A stretch of DNA of 30,812 nucleotides, from positions 657,163 to 687,974 of the forward strand of contig BFEA01000217.1 of the NCBI GenBank assembly GCA_003427395.1, in the 5' to 3' direction. A program made the position numbers and the translations under genes. The stretch's first letter is position 1; every line of letters starts with the position of its first letter. The notes below the pieces were generated by a model that was not told the origin of the DNA, did no database searches, and saw only the letters and a program-made list of their open reading frames with translations. Below are positions 19,661-28,389 of this stretch, piece by piece. The stretch is from Chara braunii (lineage: Eukaryota; Streptophyta; Charophyceae; Charales; Characeae).

Positions 19661-21363
19661 AGCTCGCTGCGTTAAACAGGACCGTGCAGAAGATTGAGCA
19701 CAATCAGTTCGGATTTAAAGGGGTCTGGAGCACCTTCCTGCAGAGATTTGCCCAAGAGATAGACCAACATATGAAAGCATATATTGAAAAGCTGGATGAG
19801 CAGATCTGCAAAAAGTTTATCCCCCCTGTGATCGAGAAAATAATTTGTAGCGGCGGAGGAGGTGGAGGAGATGGAGATGGAGATGGACATGGAGATCGGA
19901 AAAAAAAAGATACAAAAAGAAGAAGCGGAGGAGCTTAGAAAGATAAAGGTGACAGTTCCATGGACATACATTGGTAAGAGAGAAGAGAGCATTTTTCACT
20001 GGCAAGCCGCAGTAGAAACTTACCTGTACGAGCAAAGGATTCCATATTGGGATAGAGTCCTTATGGCTAGTTCGTGTATGGCCGGTGACGCAATGAGTTT
20101 CACTATATCCCTGCAGAAAGAAGCAAATTGTCAGACTATGATTGAGTACTCCCAACAGACCCGAATAGAAGATTTCTTCAAAGCACTTCGGGAAAGATTT
20201 AAAGATAAGAATCTTGCGTGTAGGACTACATCCTTAATTCTCAACATAGTTGATAGGAAATGGAAGAGTGCTTCGACACTTAAGGATACCATGGATGAAA
20301 CTTTTGCAGTGCCCTGAACATGGGTTAACACCGGCGCAAATCCTGAACAACTTCGCTAGAGCCTTGCCTGATCCGCTTCGCACCTAGTTATATCCCCACA
20401 GAAAGGAAGACGGGATGTCTTATGAAAATTTCAGTAAGATCGCTGTAGATCATGCTGGCTTCCTCATAACAGCAAACTACTGTCACTATTGGAAAGACCT
20501 GCAAGCAAGCAAAAAGTGGCCGAATCGAACTATCTCAGGAAACATACCTGGGAAAGATAACCTTCTTTTGACGTTTGAGGAAGGAGGAATAGAGTCCCTA
20601 CCATATGAACACATAGATTATAGTTTGGAAGGGGACATCAACGACCGATTAGTTCAGGAGGGGGACTATGTAGCCGTTGCAGCCCGCGGGGGAGGGCCAC
20701 AACAAGGGAAAGGTTATGGTAAAGGGAGAGGAGGTCGCGGTCGTTGAAGGCGAGAACCCGCAGCCCAGAGAGGTAGTGGCGAAGGTAGCTACTACATGGG
20801 TGGTAGGGGCAATGCTCCCTCGCAAGGCGGACGAGGTCTCAACTCCAGATGAGGTAGAGGAAGAGGTAGTTACACGCAACCATATCCTCCCCATCCTAGC
20901 ATTCCCATAGGCAAACCATGGGAGCAGATGGGGATCGATGAAAAGACTTGGGAAGAAAGAAAGGTCACGGGACAGTGTTTCAAATGTGGTGACCCCGACC
21001 ACATAGTTCCTTTTTGCCCAGAGTATAAAAGACTTGGGAAGAAAGAAAGGTCGCGGGACAGTGTTTCAAATGTGGTGACCCCGACCACATAGTTCCTTTT
21101 TGCCCAGAGTATAAGTACCCAAAAGGGAACAGCCAGTAGGGGTTACAGTTGCTCCTACAGGAGCTTCAGATGCAAGCAGATTGACATCCTCCCGTCCGAA
21201 GGCTCCAATGGCAGAAACTGAGGTGATAGACAGTCCGCACCTAGTTAGCTGTCCAGAGGTTGTTTGTGTTAGTACCTCTCTAGGTGGTTCCCTCACTGGC
21301 ATGGGTGATGCGTTGGCCACTCGTTGCCGAGCCTGGACCGAAATGAAAAAGAAGAAAGGGTAG
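19388..21363 (+). pseudogene. Ty3 gag, main part: coiled coil, capsid, nucleocapsid
   Basis: The frame from 19388 starts MVVETDEEKDYFIAKLDAVE. A shift near 19520 passes to MEEKRKMQAEGERLQRELQE (coiled coil) and a Gly/Asp repeat at about 19850-19895. A second shift leads to the capsid-like part (RKIKVTVPWTYIGKREESIF, from about 19940), ending at 20317. The frame then changes again to LQCPEHGLTPAQILNNFARA and NIPGKDNLLLTFEEGG, then a Gly/Arg-rich stretch (GYGKGRGGRGR) and the zinc knuckle CFKCGDPDHIVPFC at 20976-21017. Stops lie at 20385 (TAG), 20745 (TGA) and 20850 (TGA). After the knuckle an 86-bp duplication shifts the frame and produces a TAG at 21090. Gag identity rests on the CCHC knuckle and its place before protease. 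Confidence 0.85.
20941..21112 (+). repeat. 86-bp tandem duplication of the zinc-knuckle segment
   Basis: aaaagacttgggaagaaaga starts at 20941 and again at 21027. The unit carries the whole CCHC knuckle (20976-21017 and 21062-21103). Copies are nearly identical; I see one difference (tcacgg against tcgcgg). As 86 is not a multiple of three, the second knuckle is out of frame with the first. Confidence 0.92.
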
Positions 21364-21927
21364 TTAATTATAGCAGACAAGGAGGTAACTAAGATCAGGG
21401 TTGGTGCTTTGATTGATAGTGGGTCAACCCGCAACTTCATAAGTAAGAAAAGTTTGCAAAAGTTGCGTCTTGGGCTTAAGGTACAGAAATTAGAGGAGCC
21501 CATAGTTAGTAAATTAGCTGACAATAGAGAAATGGTTGTTGATAAGTATGTTGAAGGGGTTAGGGCATACTTCCGGCTAGAAGCAGAGGGGAAGGTGGAA
21601 CGCGTTCTCCACTTTGTGACTCTCTTGGTGGAGTATAGTCTCCCTTTTGACATCATTCTAGGAACTGATTGGGGTGAAGTTGCTGATGCAGATGTAAAAC
21701 TAGAAGAGCATGCGTGTTATCTTCCAAGTCCCCAAGGTGGAAAAAAGAAAGTATGTTTGTATCATGAATCAAGTGTTGAAAGCAACTTAGCTCATTGTTG
21801 TACGAGTGCCCCAGCGTTTGCCCGTCATGTAAAAAGAAATGGTTTGATTGATCAAGTTTTTGTGGCATATGTGCGCCTAATGAAGGAAGATGAGCCGAAG
21901 GAAGAATCTAAGCCCTCAGAAATTTAA
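21364..21927 (+). pseudogene. Ty3 aspartic protease (retropepsin) region
   Basis: It would cleave the Gag-Pol polyprotein inside the particle. A continuous frame, with no ATG needed because it is part of pol, reads EVTKIRVGALIDSGSTRNFI. DSG is the retropepsin catalytic triad of one monomer, at about 21415-21423. Later, PFDIILGTDWGE (about 21646-21681) is the flap-distal ILG motif seen in Ty3 proteases. The frame ends at TAA 21925-21927, just before KLLKEFADVTESP, the linker that normally runs into RT in the same frame. The stop therefore lies inside the polyprotein. Length and motifs are normal for the family; the domain itself is uninterrupted. Confidence 0.85.
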
Positions 21928-23189
21928 AAGTTGTTGAAAGAATTTGCGGATGTGACAGAATCCCCAAGCGGAGTGGTGGATTGACTCGTTAAGCATCAGA
22001 TTGAGATTGTGCCCGGTAGCAAGATCCCCAAGGGACCAATCTATAGGATGTCACCTAAAAAATTGGACGAACTATGAACACAACTAGATGAGTTGTTGGG
22101 AAAGGGTTGGATTAGGCCTAGTTCTTCGCCTTATGGTGCACCAGTGTTATTTGTGCCAAAGAAAGATGGCGGGGCACACATGCGTATAGACTGTAGAAAT
22201 CTGAATGATATAACAATTAAAAATGTTGAGACATTACCGCGGATTGATGATTTATTAGACAGGGTGCAAGGTTGCAAATACTTTACTGAGATTGATCTAA
22301 AGTCTGGTTACCATCAGATCGAAGTGGAACCAGAAGATCAACATAGGAATGCGTTTCGGACCAGGTACGGGCACTATGAGTTTATTGTGATGCCGTTCGG
22401 TCTAACGAATGCACCTAAAACTTTTTAAAGGATTATGAATGATATCTTTCGAGAATGGCTTGACGAGTATGTCGTCGTATATTTAGATGATATCTCGTTT
22501 TCAGTAAGAGTCTGAATGAGCATAGCGAGCACCTTCAACTTGTGTTAAATAAGTTGAGTGAGGCAAATTTTAAGTTAAGCCTGAAAAAATGTGAGCGAGC
22601 GAAGCGTTAAGTTTTATATCTTGGGCACATTGTAGATGGATATGGGATCACACCGGAAGACGTCAAGATTGCAGCCATCCAAAACTGGCCTAACCCTCAT
22701 ACATTGACGGAACTGCGATCGTTTCTCGGTTTGACCAACTATTACTGCAAGTTCGTATGAAACTTCACGATAATTGCTGCTCCCCTACGCAGATTACAAA
22801 AGAAAGAAACAATCTGGAAATGGGATAAAGAGAATCACACCGAAAGACGCCAAGATTGCAGCCATGCGAGACTGGCCTAACCCTCGTACACTGACGAAAC
22901 TGCGATCGTTCCTCAGTTTGGCCAACTATTACCGCAAGTTCGTAAGGAATTTCACGGTAATTGCCGCTCCCCTATGCAGATTACTAAAGAAAGAAACAAT
23001 CTGGAAATGGGATCAAGATTGTACGTCCTCTTTTAAGCGTCTAAAAAAATGTTTGATTAACTATCTGGTACTTAAAGTTGCTGACCCGTCATTGCCTTTT
23101 GTTGTGACAACTGACGCTAGTCAGTATGAGGTTGGGGTCGTACTCCAACAGGATGATGGAAATGGGTACAGGCCAGTTGAGTTTATGTC
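21928..23189 (+). pseudogene. Ty3 reverse transcriptase and start of RNase H
   Basis: The RT fingers and palm read [20 protein letters not shown], then [23 protein letters not shown] (catalytic Asp) and [15 protein letters not shown]. The catalytic box is YLDD at 22480-22491. Stops occur at 21982 (TGA), 22075 (TGA), 22426 (TAA) and, after a 1-base slip near 22497, 22608 (TAA). The connection region (LYLGHIVDGYGITPEDVKIA) is followed by a 187-bp duplication, whose second copy (from 22835) is read in another frame, NYYRKFVRNFTVIAAPLCRL. RNase H begins at FVVTTDASQYEVGVVLQQDD with its first catalytic Asp. Coding stops at 23189, where a MITE is inserted. Confidence 0.9.
22648..23012 (+). repeat. 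187-bp tandem duplication in the RT connection region
   Basis: tcacaccggaagacgtcaag at 22648 recurs as tcacaccgaaagacgccaag at 22835. tctggaaatgggat at 22813 recurs at 23000. Both anchors give a period of exactly 187 bp. The copies differ by roughly one base in ten, mostly transitions. 187 is not a multiple of three, so the frame shifts. Copy 1 carries a TGA at 22758 where copy 2 has AGG. Confidence 0.9.
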
Positions 23190-23257
23190 CGGACGACCTG
23201 TGTAGCATCGTGTTCGGGTTCACGTTTGGGACCGAACGCCAAAACTTTCCGAACGTG

Positions 23258-23288
<31 letters not shown>

Positions 23289-23540
23289 GACGTTCTCCAA
23301 AACATCTGAAAAGTATATGTTACGTAAAATAATAATACAAACAACTTTTGCCTTGGAGGTATGGTCAAATTCGTAACCAAACTCGAGTTAAAAATCAAAA
23401 ACAAAAAAAACAAGTTCTTTTTTTTTTTTTTTTAATATGTTCGGCCGAACACGTTCGGGTGGCGTTCAGCCGAACGCCCGAACATGTTCGGATATTCGGA
23501 AAAACTCTGAAAATGTTCGGTGTGCTACACAGCCGACGAC
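23190..23540. repeat. 8-bp target-site duplication flanking the MITE
   Basis: cggacgac at 23190-23197 and ccgacgac at 23533-23540 differ by one base and directly flank the inverted termini of the 335-bp insert. The right copy continues the RNase H reading frame (RRLPSEKVA). Confidence 0.75.
23198..23532. mobile_element. hAT-like MITE inserted in RNase H, 335 bp
   Basis: The insert starts ctgtgtagca and ends tgctacacag, a perfect 10-bp terminal inverted repeat. It carries many copies of ttcgg/ccgaa near its ends: about three in the left 60 bp and eight in the right 100 bp. A run of 26 A (23263-23288) and a run of 16 T (23418-23433), flanked by gaacata and aatatgttc, can pair, so much of the element can fold back on itself. 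It has no coding capacity. An 8-bp target duplication is characteristic of hAT transposons, and subterminal motif clusters are typical transposase-binding regions in that superfamily. Classification is inferred, since the tips are not a textbook hAT end. Confidence 0.75.
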
Positions 23541-23824
23541 TGCCTAGTGAGAAGGTCGCCGCTTCCACGTATGAGAGAGAGTTGTATGCCCTCCGGGAAG
23601 GTCTAAATCATTGGCGACATTATCTCATAGGTCGCCACTTCAAAGTGCACTCTGACCATGAGACACTTCGCTGGCTTAAAACGCAAGCCCGAATGACACC
23701 TAAACTGACGAGGTGGGCTGCAGAGATTGATCAGTTTGACTTTGAATTAAAGTCGGTCAAGGGAAAGTACAATGTAGTTGCTGATGCGCTTGGTCGAAGA
23801 TCTGATTTTTCGGTGCAATGGTAA
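23533..23824 (+). pseudogene. Ty3 RNase H, second part
   Basis: RNase H degrades the RNA strand during reverse transcription. After the MITE the reading resumes as RRLPSEKVAASTYERELYAL (the family's conserved segment with the catalytic Glu), then HFKVHSDHETLRWLKTQ (catalytic Asp in SDHE) and GKYNVVADALGRR, the usual end of Ty3 RNase H. The text stays open to a TAA at 23822-23824. Removing the insert with one target copy would rejoin this piece to the first part, so it was coding before the insertion. A frame extending leftwards into the MITE is spurious. Confidence 0.88.
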
Positions 23825-24693
23825 CCTACTTGGATATAGGCACCGAATTACACGAAAATATCAAGTCTGCATATTCTGCTGATTCTGTCTATGACACTTT
23901 GCTAAAGAAAGTACAAGAATTGCCTCAGGAGTTCCCTGACTTTCAAACGACCCAAGGACTGCCATTTGAAAGAACGGATATACATGATAGGCTTCCTATT
24001 CCAATCAAAGAAGAAATTAAGAGTGTGATCATAGGTGAGTGTCATGATACCGAAGGCCATTTTGGGTGGAAAAGGACTAAGGCCAATCTCCTGCGTTCCT
24101 ATATTTGGCCAGGAATGAAACATGACTGCATCTCGTATGTGCAAGGTTGTCAAGTTTGTCAAAGGAATAAGAGTTTCACACAGCCTCCCTTTGGTCTCTT
24201 AAAACCTTTGCCTATCCCGTCATGTCCTGGAGACTTAGTGTCCATCGACTTTATGGACACCAAAGTCAAAAGCAGAAATGAAAAGAGTCAGGTTATGGTC
24301 GTAGTTGACAGTTTTAGCAAATTCGCTATATTTGTGTCACTTCCCGCAGAAACTAAAACATATTTGGTGATCCGAGAATTCTTTAATCATTGGGTGAAGG
24401 ACTATGGACATCCCCTAACCATTGTAAGTGACAAAGATTCTCGCTTTACGGGTGAGCATTGGCAGCAACTGATGTGTGTGTATGGCTCTAAACTAACGAT
24501 GTACTCCGGAAGGCATCCTGAGACCAATGGGCAGACAGAACAAATGAACAAGGTGCTGCAGCAAACACTGCGTATGTATATACGTCCCGACCAGATCGAT
24601 TGGAATGAGCACCTGTCCAAAGTTGCTAGTGCGTATAACAACTCTGTGCATTTGTCGACTTCTAGAACGCCAACAGAGTTACATTTGGGATGA
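23818..24693 (+). CDS. Ty3 integrase core, one open frame of 291 codons
   Basis: Integrase inserts the cDNA into host DNA. Residues 76 and 81 (His) with 111 and 114 (Cys, in GCQVCQRNK) form the HHCC zinc-binding domain. The catalytic triad is D144 (VSIDFMD), D205 (IVSDKDSRF) and E241 (NGQTEQMNK). D205 and E241 are separated by 35 residues, the classical DD35E spacing. The ATG at 23818 is internal to the former polyprotein and overlaps the end of RNase H in another frame, so it is only the first available start. The frame ends at a TGA (24691-24693), after TPTELHLG, before the C-terminal domain. This is the best preserved protein in the window, although it is a fragment with no evidence of expression. 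Confidence 0.88.
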   Translation: MVTYLDIGTELHENIKSAYSADSVYDTLLKKVQELPQEFPDFQTTQGLPFERTDIHDRLPIPIKEEIKSVIIGECHDTEGHFGWKRTKANLLRSYIWPGMKHDCISYVQGCQVCQRNKSFTQPPFGLLKPLPIPSCPGDLVSIDFMDTKVKSRNEKSQVMVVVDSFSKFAIFVSLPAETKTYLVIREFFNHWVKDYGHPLTIVSDKDSRFTGEHWQQLMCVYGSKLTMYSGRHPETNGQTEQMNKVLQQTLRMYIRPDQIDWNEHLSKVASAYNNSVHLSTSRTPTELHLG

Positions 24694-25335
24694 CGCCCTC
24701 GAAGGCCCATAGATTGTTTGAATCCTAATCAATTACAGAGACTTCCGCCGGGTACCAAAGAATTTGCATTGCAGTATCAGAGAGATATAGCTAAAGTTAA
24801 GGAGAACATAATTAAAGCACAACATTAAATGGTAGAGCAAGCGAATAAGCATCGACGACCCTCTCAATTTGCTGTAGGAGATTTGGTATGGGTGAAATCT
24901 AAAGAATTTGTCCCTGGAGAGAATATCTCTCAGAAGCTATTACCAACCTACAAAGGACCATGGCAAGTTTTAGATGTGATAGGGAATATGGACGGACTAT
25001 CTTATGTTATAGATATCCCTCCTCATTTGCATACATATCCGGTGTTCCATGCGTCAAAACTCCTACTTTGTGTAACTAATGACATGTTTCCCAGTCGAAG
25101 ATCAGCAATACCACCTGATATGGATGGAAAGTACGATGTTGACATAATTATTGTTGAAGATATATTTAGGATTGGACACTGAGGTAGACCCCAACGACAG
25201 TATAAGGGAAGATTTGGCTATCAAGAACCAACTGAAGATCGCTGGTTTACCAGAGAAGAATTGATTCGAACAGCACCGAATATTGTGTCTTATTATGACC
25301 GAGCAAGAAGAGGAATCAATATAGTAGATAGATAA
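24694..25335 (+). pseudogene. Ty3 integrase C-terminus with GPY/F-like motif and chromodomain-like tail
   Basis: This continues in the frame of the integrase core. Stops are at 24826 (TAA) and 25180 (TGA). Text between them reads HRRPSQFAVGDLVWVKSK, then LLPTYKGPWQVLDVIG, the GPY/F module with Trp in place of Tyr. YPVFHASKLL is the usual end of that module. The last part, VEDIFRIGH then GRPQRQYKGRFGYQEP, DRWFTREEL and APNIVSYYDRARR, resembles a chromodomain, which in chromoviruses directs insertion to chromatin marks. The terminal TAA is at 25333-25335. Chromodomain identity is by pattern only and the aromatic cage is not clear. Confidence 0.78.
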
Positions 25336-25370
25336 GAATGATATTTCTCAGAGGACTTCGAAATTAGTCC

Positions 25371-25386
25371 GACGAGATTAAAAGGG
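25371..25386 (+). promoter_or_regulatory. possible polypurine tract
   Basis: gacgagattaaaaggg ends 18 bases before the visible 3' LTR start. A polypurine tract should abut the LTR, so either this is not it or the true LTR begins further left than the homology I can see. Confidence 0.35.
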
Positions 25387-25404
25387 TTTTTACGATTCAG
25401 ACCC

Positions 25405-26416
25405 TGAATCACGCCCAGTCGGTCAGAACCTGGAGTTACGAATCAACATTTCAAAAAATAAGTTCCCCTGAGGCAAATGTTGCGTCCAGACTGAAATGAA
25501 AAGTCATTTTACAAAAGTCACACCCAGGTCCTGTGTGGACAGTCAAATTTGAGGCTGAGTAGGGGTCACGTCTGTTCAGAAAATAGTCATAGGTCGCAGG
25601 CCCAATTTAGTCTCAGTTCCAGAGGTCAAGTCTTGAGTTAGACCAAAAGTCCAAAAGGCAGGCCCGAAAAGCCACAGCAGCAGCAAACCATGGGAAAGGT
25701 ACTGGGACTCACACTTCACAACAAACAGACAGTGGGCATGCGGTACCGAGAGGCTGGCCCAACCAAGACCAGTCCAACACTACAAAAGACTGGCCAACCT
25801 TCCATTTAGGCAGATGCTCATTCGCATGAGAGTGTAGAAGTGCTAGTGCACTTGTGCGCCAGATGTGAGGGAGCTGCGCTATGCTAGAGAGCAGCGCTGA
25901 GTGAAAAGAGAGAGAGGGGAAGGTGGGCGCTGACAGGGAAGAAGGGCCTTAGAAGGCAGTCATAGCTGCGCCAGCTCTAAGAGGCAATGTAGTTAGTAGT
26001 TAGAGGTAGTAGAGCATTGAGTAGTATTCAGAGTTGATCCTCACAAGTGTGTTAGTAGTAGGGAGTGCACATGTGAGAGAAAAAGAAGACTGTGAAGAGT
26101 GAAGACCGGAACCATAAAGTGAGAGAGAGATAAGAGGGAGAGAGAGTGAGCTAAGGTAGATATTTACCTGAAGAGTGCTGAACTTGGTGTTGGTAACAAG
26201 CGCTGATGAGCGCAGATGCTGAGACTTTTTTTGATTGAAGAAGACTTCTATTTTTGTTGAGTGCTGGACAATTGCACTCTTGATCCTCTCTTAAAATCTG
26301 GTTGTGATAATTGAGCTGCGCTATCTGGTCAACTACTCATCTTCTCTATGTGCAATGTGTTACATGCATGGTAGTGTGAACACTCCATCGTGTGGTGAGC
26401 TTTGAGGTTCATTGCA
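25405..26416 (+). repeat. 3' LTR of the Ty3 element
   Basis: 1012 bp, homologous over its full length to 15497-16505. It begins ctgaatcacgcccagtcgg and ends gaggttcattgca. Relative to the 5' copy it has an extra ccttccatttag-like segment (about 25797-25810) and lacks a short segment after gcggtacc. The flanking five bases (cggga) do not match those before the 5' LTR. Confidence 0.9.
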
Positions 26417-26509
26417 CGGGAGACTCAGTGTGGCTTCGGCAGAATGAGGAATGAGATGCATGAGAGTAGTTCATTGTCCTTGGAGCGTCCGTGCTAGGCA
26501 TCGACACAC

Positions 26510-26572
26510 TGCCCTAGCTAGTTTTTTTTTTTTTTTTTTTTAAATAAACACGCCCCCTTGCCCTAGCTAGTT
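26510..26572 (-). mobile_element. very short poly(T) retroposon-like insertion with direct repeats
   Basis: tgccctagctagtt occurs at 26510-26523 and again at 26559-26572. Between them lie 20 T (26522-26541) and aaataaacacgccccct. On the minus strand this reads as about 17 bases ending in a 20-A tail, flanked by a 12-14 bp target duplication, as LINE machinery leaves behind. Its source cannot be told from so short a body. Confidence 0.6.
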
Positions 26573-27142
26573 GTGCAACCATGAGGAAGGAAAGAGAGAG
26601 AGTGGCCTAAGGGAAAACTCGTTGAGTGCCAGTGGTTACTGTAGGGGAGATCACTTGAACATTGACTCTTGCACATTCATTCCTTCATTGTTGTATTTGA
26701 TTGTCAATCAGAGGAGGAGGTGATTGAGAAAGGAGGATCAAGGCAAGAGGAGGAGGGATATGACAAAGGTTCAATCTTTTGTTCATCTTCTTCTTTCTTT
26801 CTTTCTTCATTCTTCTTATATCCTACAGTAGTCAAAATCCACTTCTTCTTGAGTTGCGATGTATGGCATGTCTGTACGTTGTCTTGCATGACGAACAAGA
26901 TCATATCAATCAAGATCAAAGCTTGTCCCTGCTGGCAAGAGGAGATTAATCTGCCCTAACATTAATTCTGGGTTATTGAGGGCAATTCAACTTGGGTTAT
27001 GGCAACACCAGTCTGATTAGGTTGTGTTGAATGTGTAAGAGGCTGCCCTAAGTTCCCTAACCCTTAATCCACGAGGTGGAGAGACATATTGAGCTTGGAT
27101 TAAGGTCGAGGGAGAGAAGGTTAACAACAGTCGTATTTTTCA
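26573..27142. other. spacer, no gene seen
   Basis: Contains a purine-rich block (gaggaggagg, near 26712-26760) and a pyrimidine-rich block (ttcttctttctttctttc, near 26788). A 96-codon frame at 26669-26959 is Ser/Phe-rich because of this composition. Nothing recognisable. Confidence 0.4.
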
Positions 27143-27620
27143 TCACCACTTCAAGACACCCTTCACCACTTCATGACCCAGCCTGCCTAAATAGGTGGTT
27201 TTTAGGGTCTTCGGACCTTTCACCACTTCAGGACACCCTTCACCACTTCAGGATGCAGCCTGCCTAAACAGGTGGTTTTCAGGGTCTTCGGACCTTTCAA
27301 CACTTCAAAGACCATTCAAGTCTGAAAATCCTGAATGGTCCTGAAGTGGTGAAAGTTCCGAAGACCCTGAAAACCACCTGTGTAGGCAGGCTGCATCCTC
27401 AAGTGGTGAAGGGTGTTTTTCATGGTCTTCGGACCTTTCACCACTTAAGGACCATTTAGGATTTTCAGACTGCCCAAAACTCTCACTTGACCACTTCAGG
27501 ACACCCTTCAACACTTCAAGATGCAGCCTGCCTAAACAACTGGTTTTAAGGGTGTTCGGACCTTTCACCACTTCAGGACCATTCAAGATTTTCAGACTGC
27601 CAAAAACTCTCACTTCAGAA
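27143..27620. repeat. cluster of about 77-bp repeats in both orientations (caccacttcagga family)
   Basis: Units run caccacttcagga, cacccttcaccacttc, gatgcagcctgcctaaac, aggtggttttcagggtc, ttcggaccttt. Two direct copies start near 27147 and 27220, an inverted copy lies at about 27340-27415, and further diverged direct copies lie at about 27420-27600, with inserts such as gattttcagactgcc and aaaactctcactt. The mix of direct and inverted units suggests local rearrangement of a foldback-like repeat. Confidence 0.75.
27234..27415. repeat. 182-bp near-perfect palindrome
   Basis: The left arm starts cacccttcaccacttcagga (27234) and the right arm ends as its reverse complement, gaagggtg (27415). The innermost pair is gaccattca (27310-27318) with tgaatggtc (27332-27340), leaving a 13-base loop. 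Only scattered mismatches interrupt the arms of about 85 bases, so a transcript in either direction would form a long hairpin. Confidence 0.8.
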
Positions 27621-27639
27621 TTTTCATTCCTGAATTTTC

Positions 27640-28190
27640 AGCTACCCGATAACTGCTTGTGGGTGGAGGAAGAAAGGGCGGCCAGACGAAGGGAAGAAGA
27701 GAGTTGGAGCAAGAAGGAAAGAGGAGAAGGGTGGAAGGTAATCTCTCGTGAGGAGGGCATTGGGAAGGACATGGTGCAATGAAGTAGACTTCTACTTCAT
27801 ATGGTGAGCATTGATAGGAGTTACTTCGGTGGAAGAGCTCCAGGACGTGGTTGCTACTTGGACTTATATCATCATTGCAGGATGTCGTGGCAATGTGTGT
27901 AGAGGATCAACCAGTGTAGGACTGTCCTTTTAAGGGGTATGCGGACGGAGGTGATGCAGATGGGCGAGACGGAGGTAATACCGTAATAGCTGCCGTGAGG
28001 GCGATTTTTTTTTCTGCTTCCTCAGACCAATATAAGTTGCCGTGCTTTCTCAGAGTTAATCTCAGTCGTCACGCTTTCAAGTCATATTGCACTAGAGGAG
28101 GGATCTGTTGCGTTGTTTTCACAACAAGGTATGAATGCTCTTTGGTGTAGTTTAGGGTAAGGATGGCTTCTGACAAGCTTGACGGATTGG
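27640..28190. other. spacer, no gene seen
   Basis: Purine-rich at 27660-27750, otherwise mixed. No motif or frame I can support. Confidence 0.4.
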
Positions 28191-28389
28191 CCTCCCATCT
28201 TCCCCCGAACATAATGCAGATGTGTTGTAAATGAATACAACGCATAGGTTGCTTTCCATTCAAATACAATGCATGTGGGTTCTATTCGAAGAACCCTTAT
28301 TTCCGAACATAAAGTTCTATTTGAATTTTTGATTCTTTTGGAAACTCGAATACAACGCATATGCGTTATGTTCGGGGAAGATGGGAGGG
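28191..28389. mobile_element. MITE-like element with long terminal inverted repeats, about 199 bp
   Basis: The left end cctcccatcttcccccgaac and the right end gttcggggaagatgggagg are inverted copies. Arms continue inward (ataatgcagatgtgttgta on the left, tacaacgcatatgcgttat on the right) for about 36-38 bases with few differences. Inside, aatacaacgcat recurs near 28235, 28264 (one change) and 28349. There is no coding capacity and no clear target-site duplication, so the superfamily is open. It shares gttcgg/ccgaac words with the MITE at 23198, but that is too little to link them. Confidence 0.65.

Larger units (their letters stand above)
15497..26416 (+). mobile_element. Ty3/gypsy chromovirus-like LTR retrotransposon, degenerate, with nested insertions
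   Basis: Two direct repeats of about 1 kb flank an internal region in the order PBS, gag, protease, RT, RNase H, integrase, chromodomain-like tail. Integrase after RNase H defines Ty3/gypsy; the tail suggests the chromovirus branch. The internal region is swollen by a minus-strand LTR fragment and scaffold gap (about 17894-19303) and by a MITE in RNase H (23198-23532). It carries three internal duplications (about 350, 86 and 187 bp). Stops and frameshifts break every protein except the integrase core. The LTRs differ by roughly 5% substitutions over the first third that I compared by eye, plus several indels. I see no matching 5-bp target duplication (tgccc before, cggga after). Confidence 0.93.

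Noticed and set aside
15492-26421. Target-site duplication of the Ty3 element
   Set aside because: The five bases outside the LTRs (tgccc and cggga) do not match; the 5' LTR border is uncertain.
26669-26959. 96-codon Ser/Phe-rich frame with a hydrophobic stretch
   Set aside because: Arises from a pyrimidine-rich block; no signal of a real gene.
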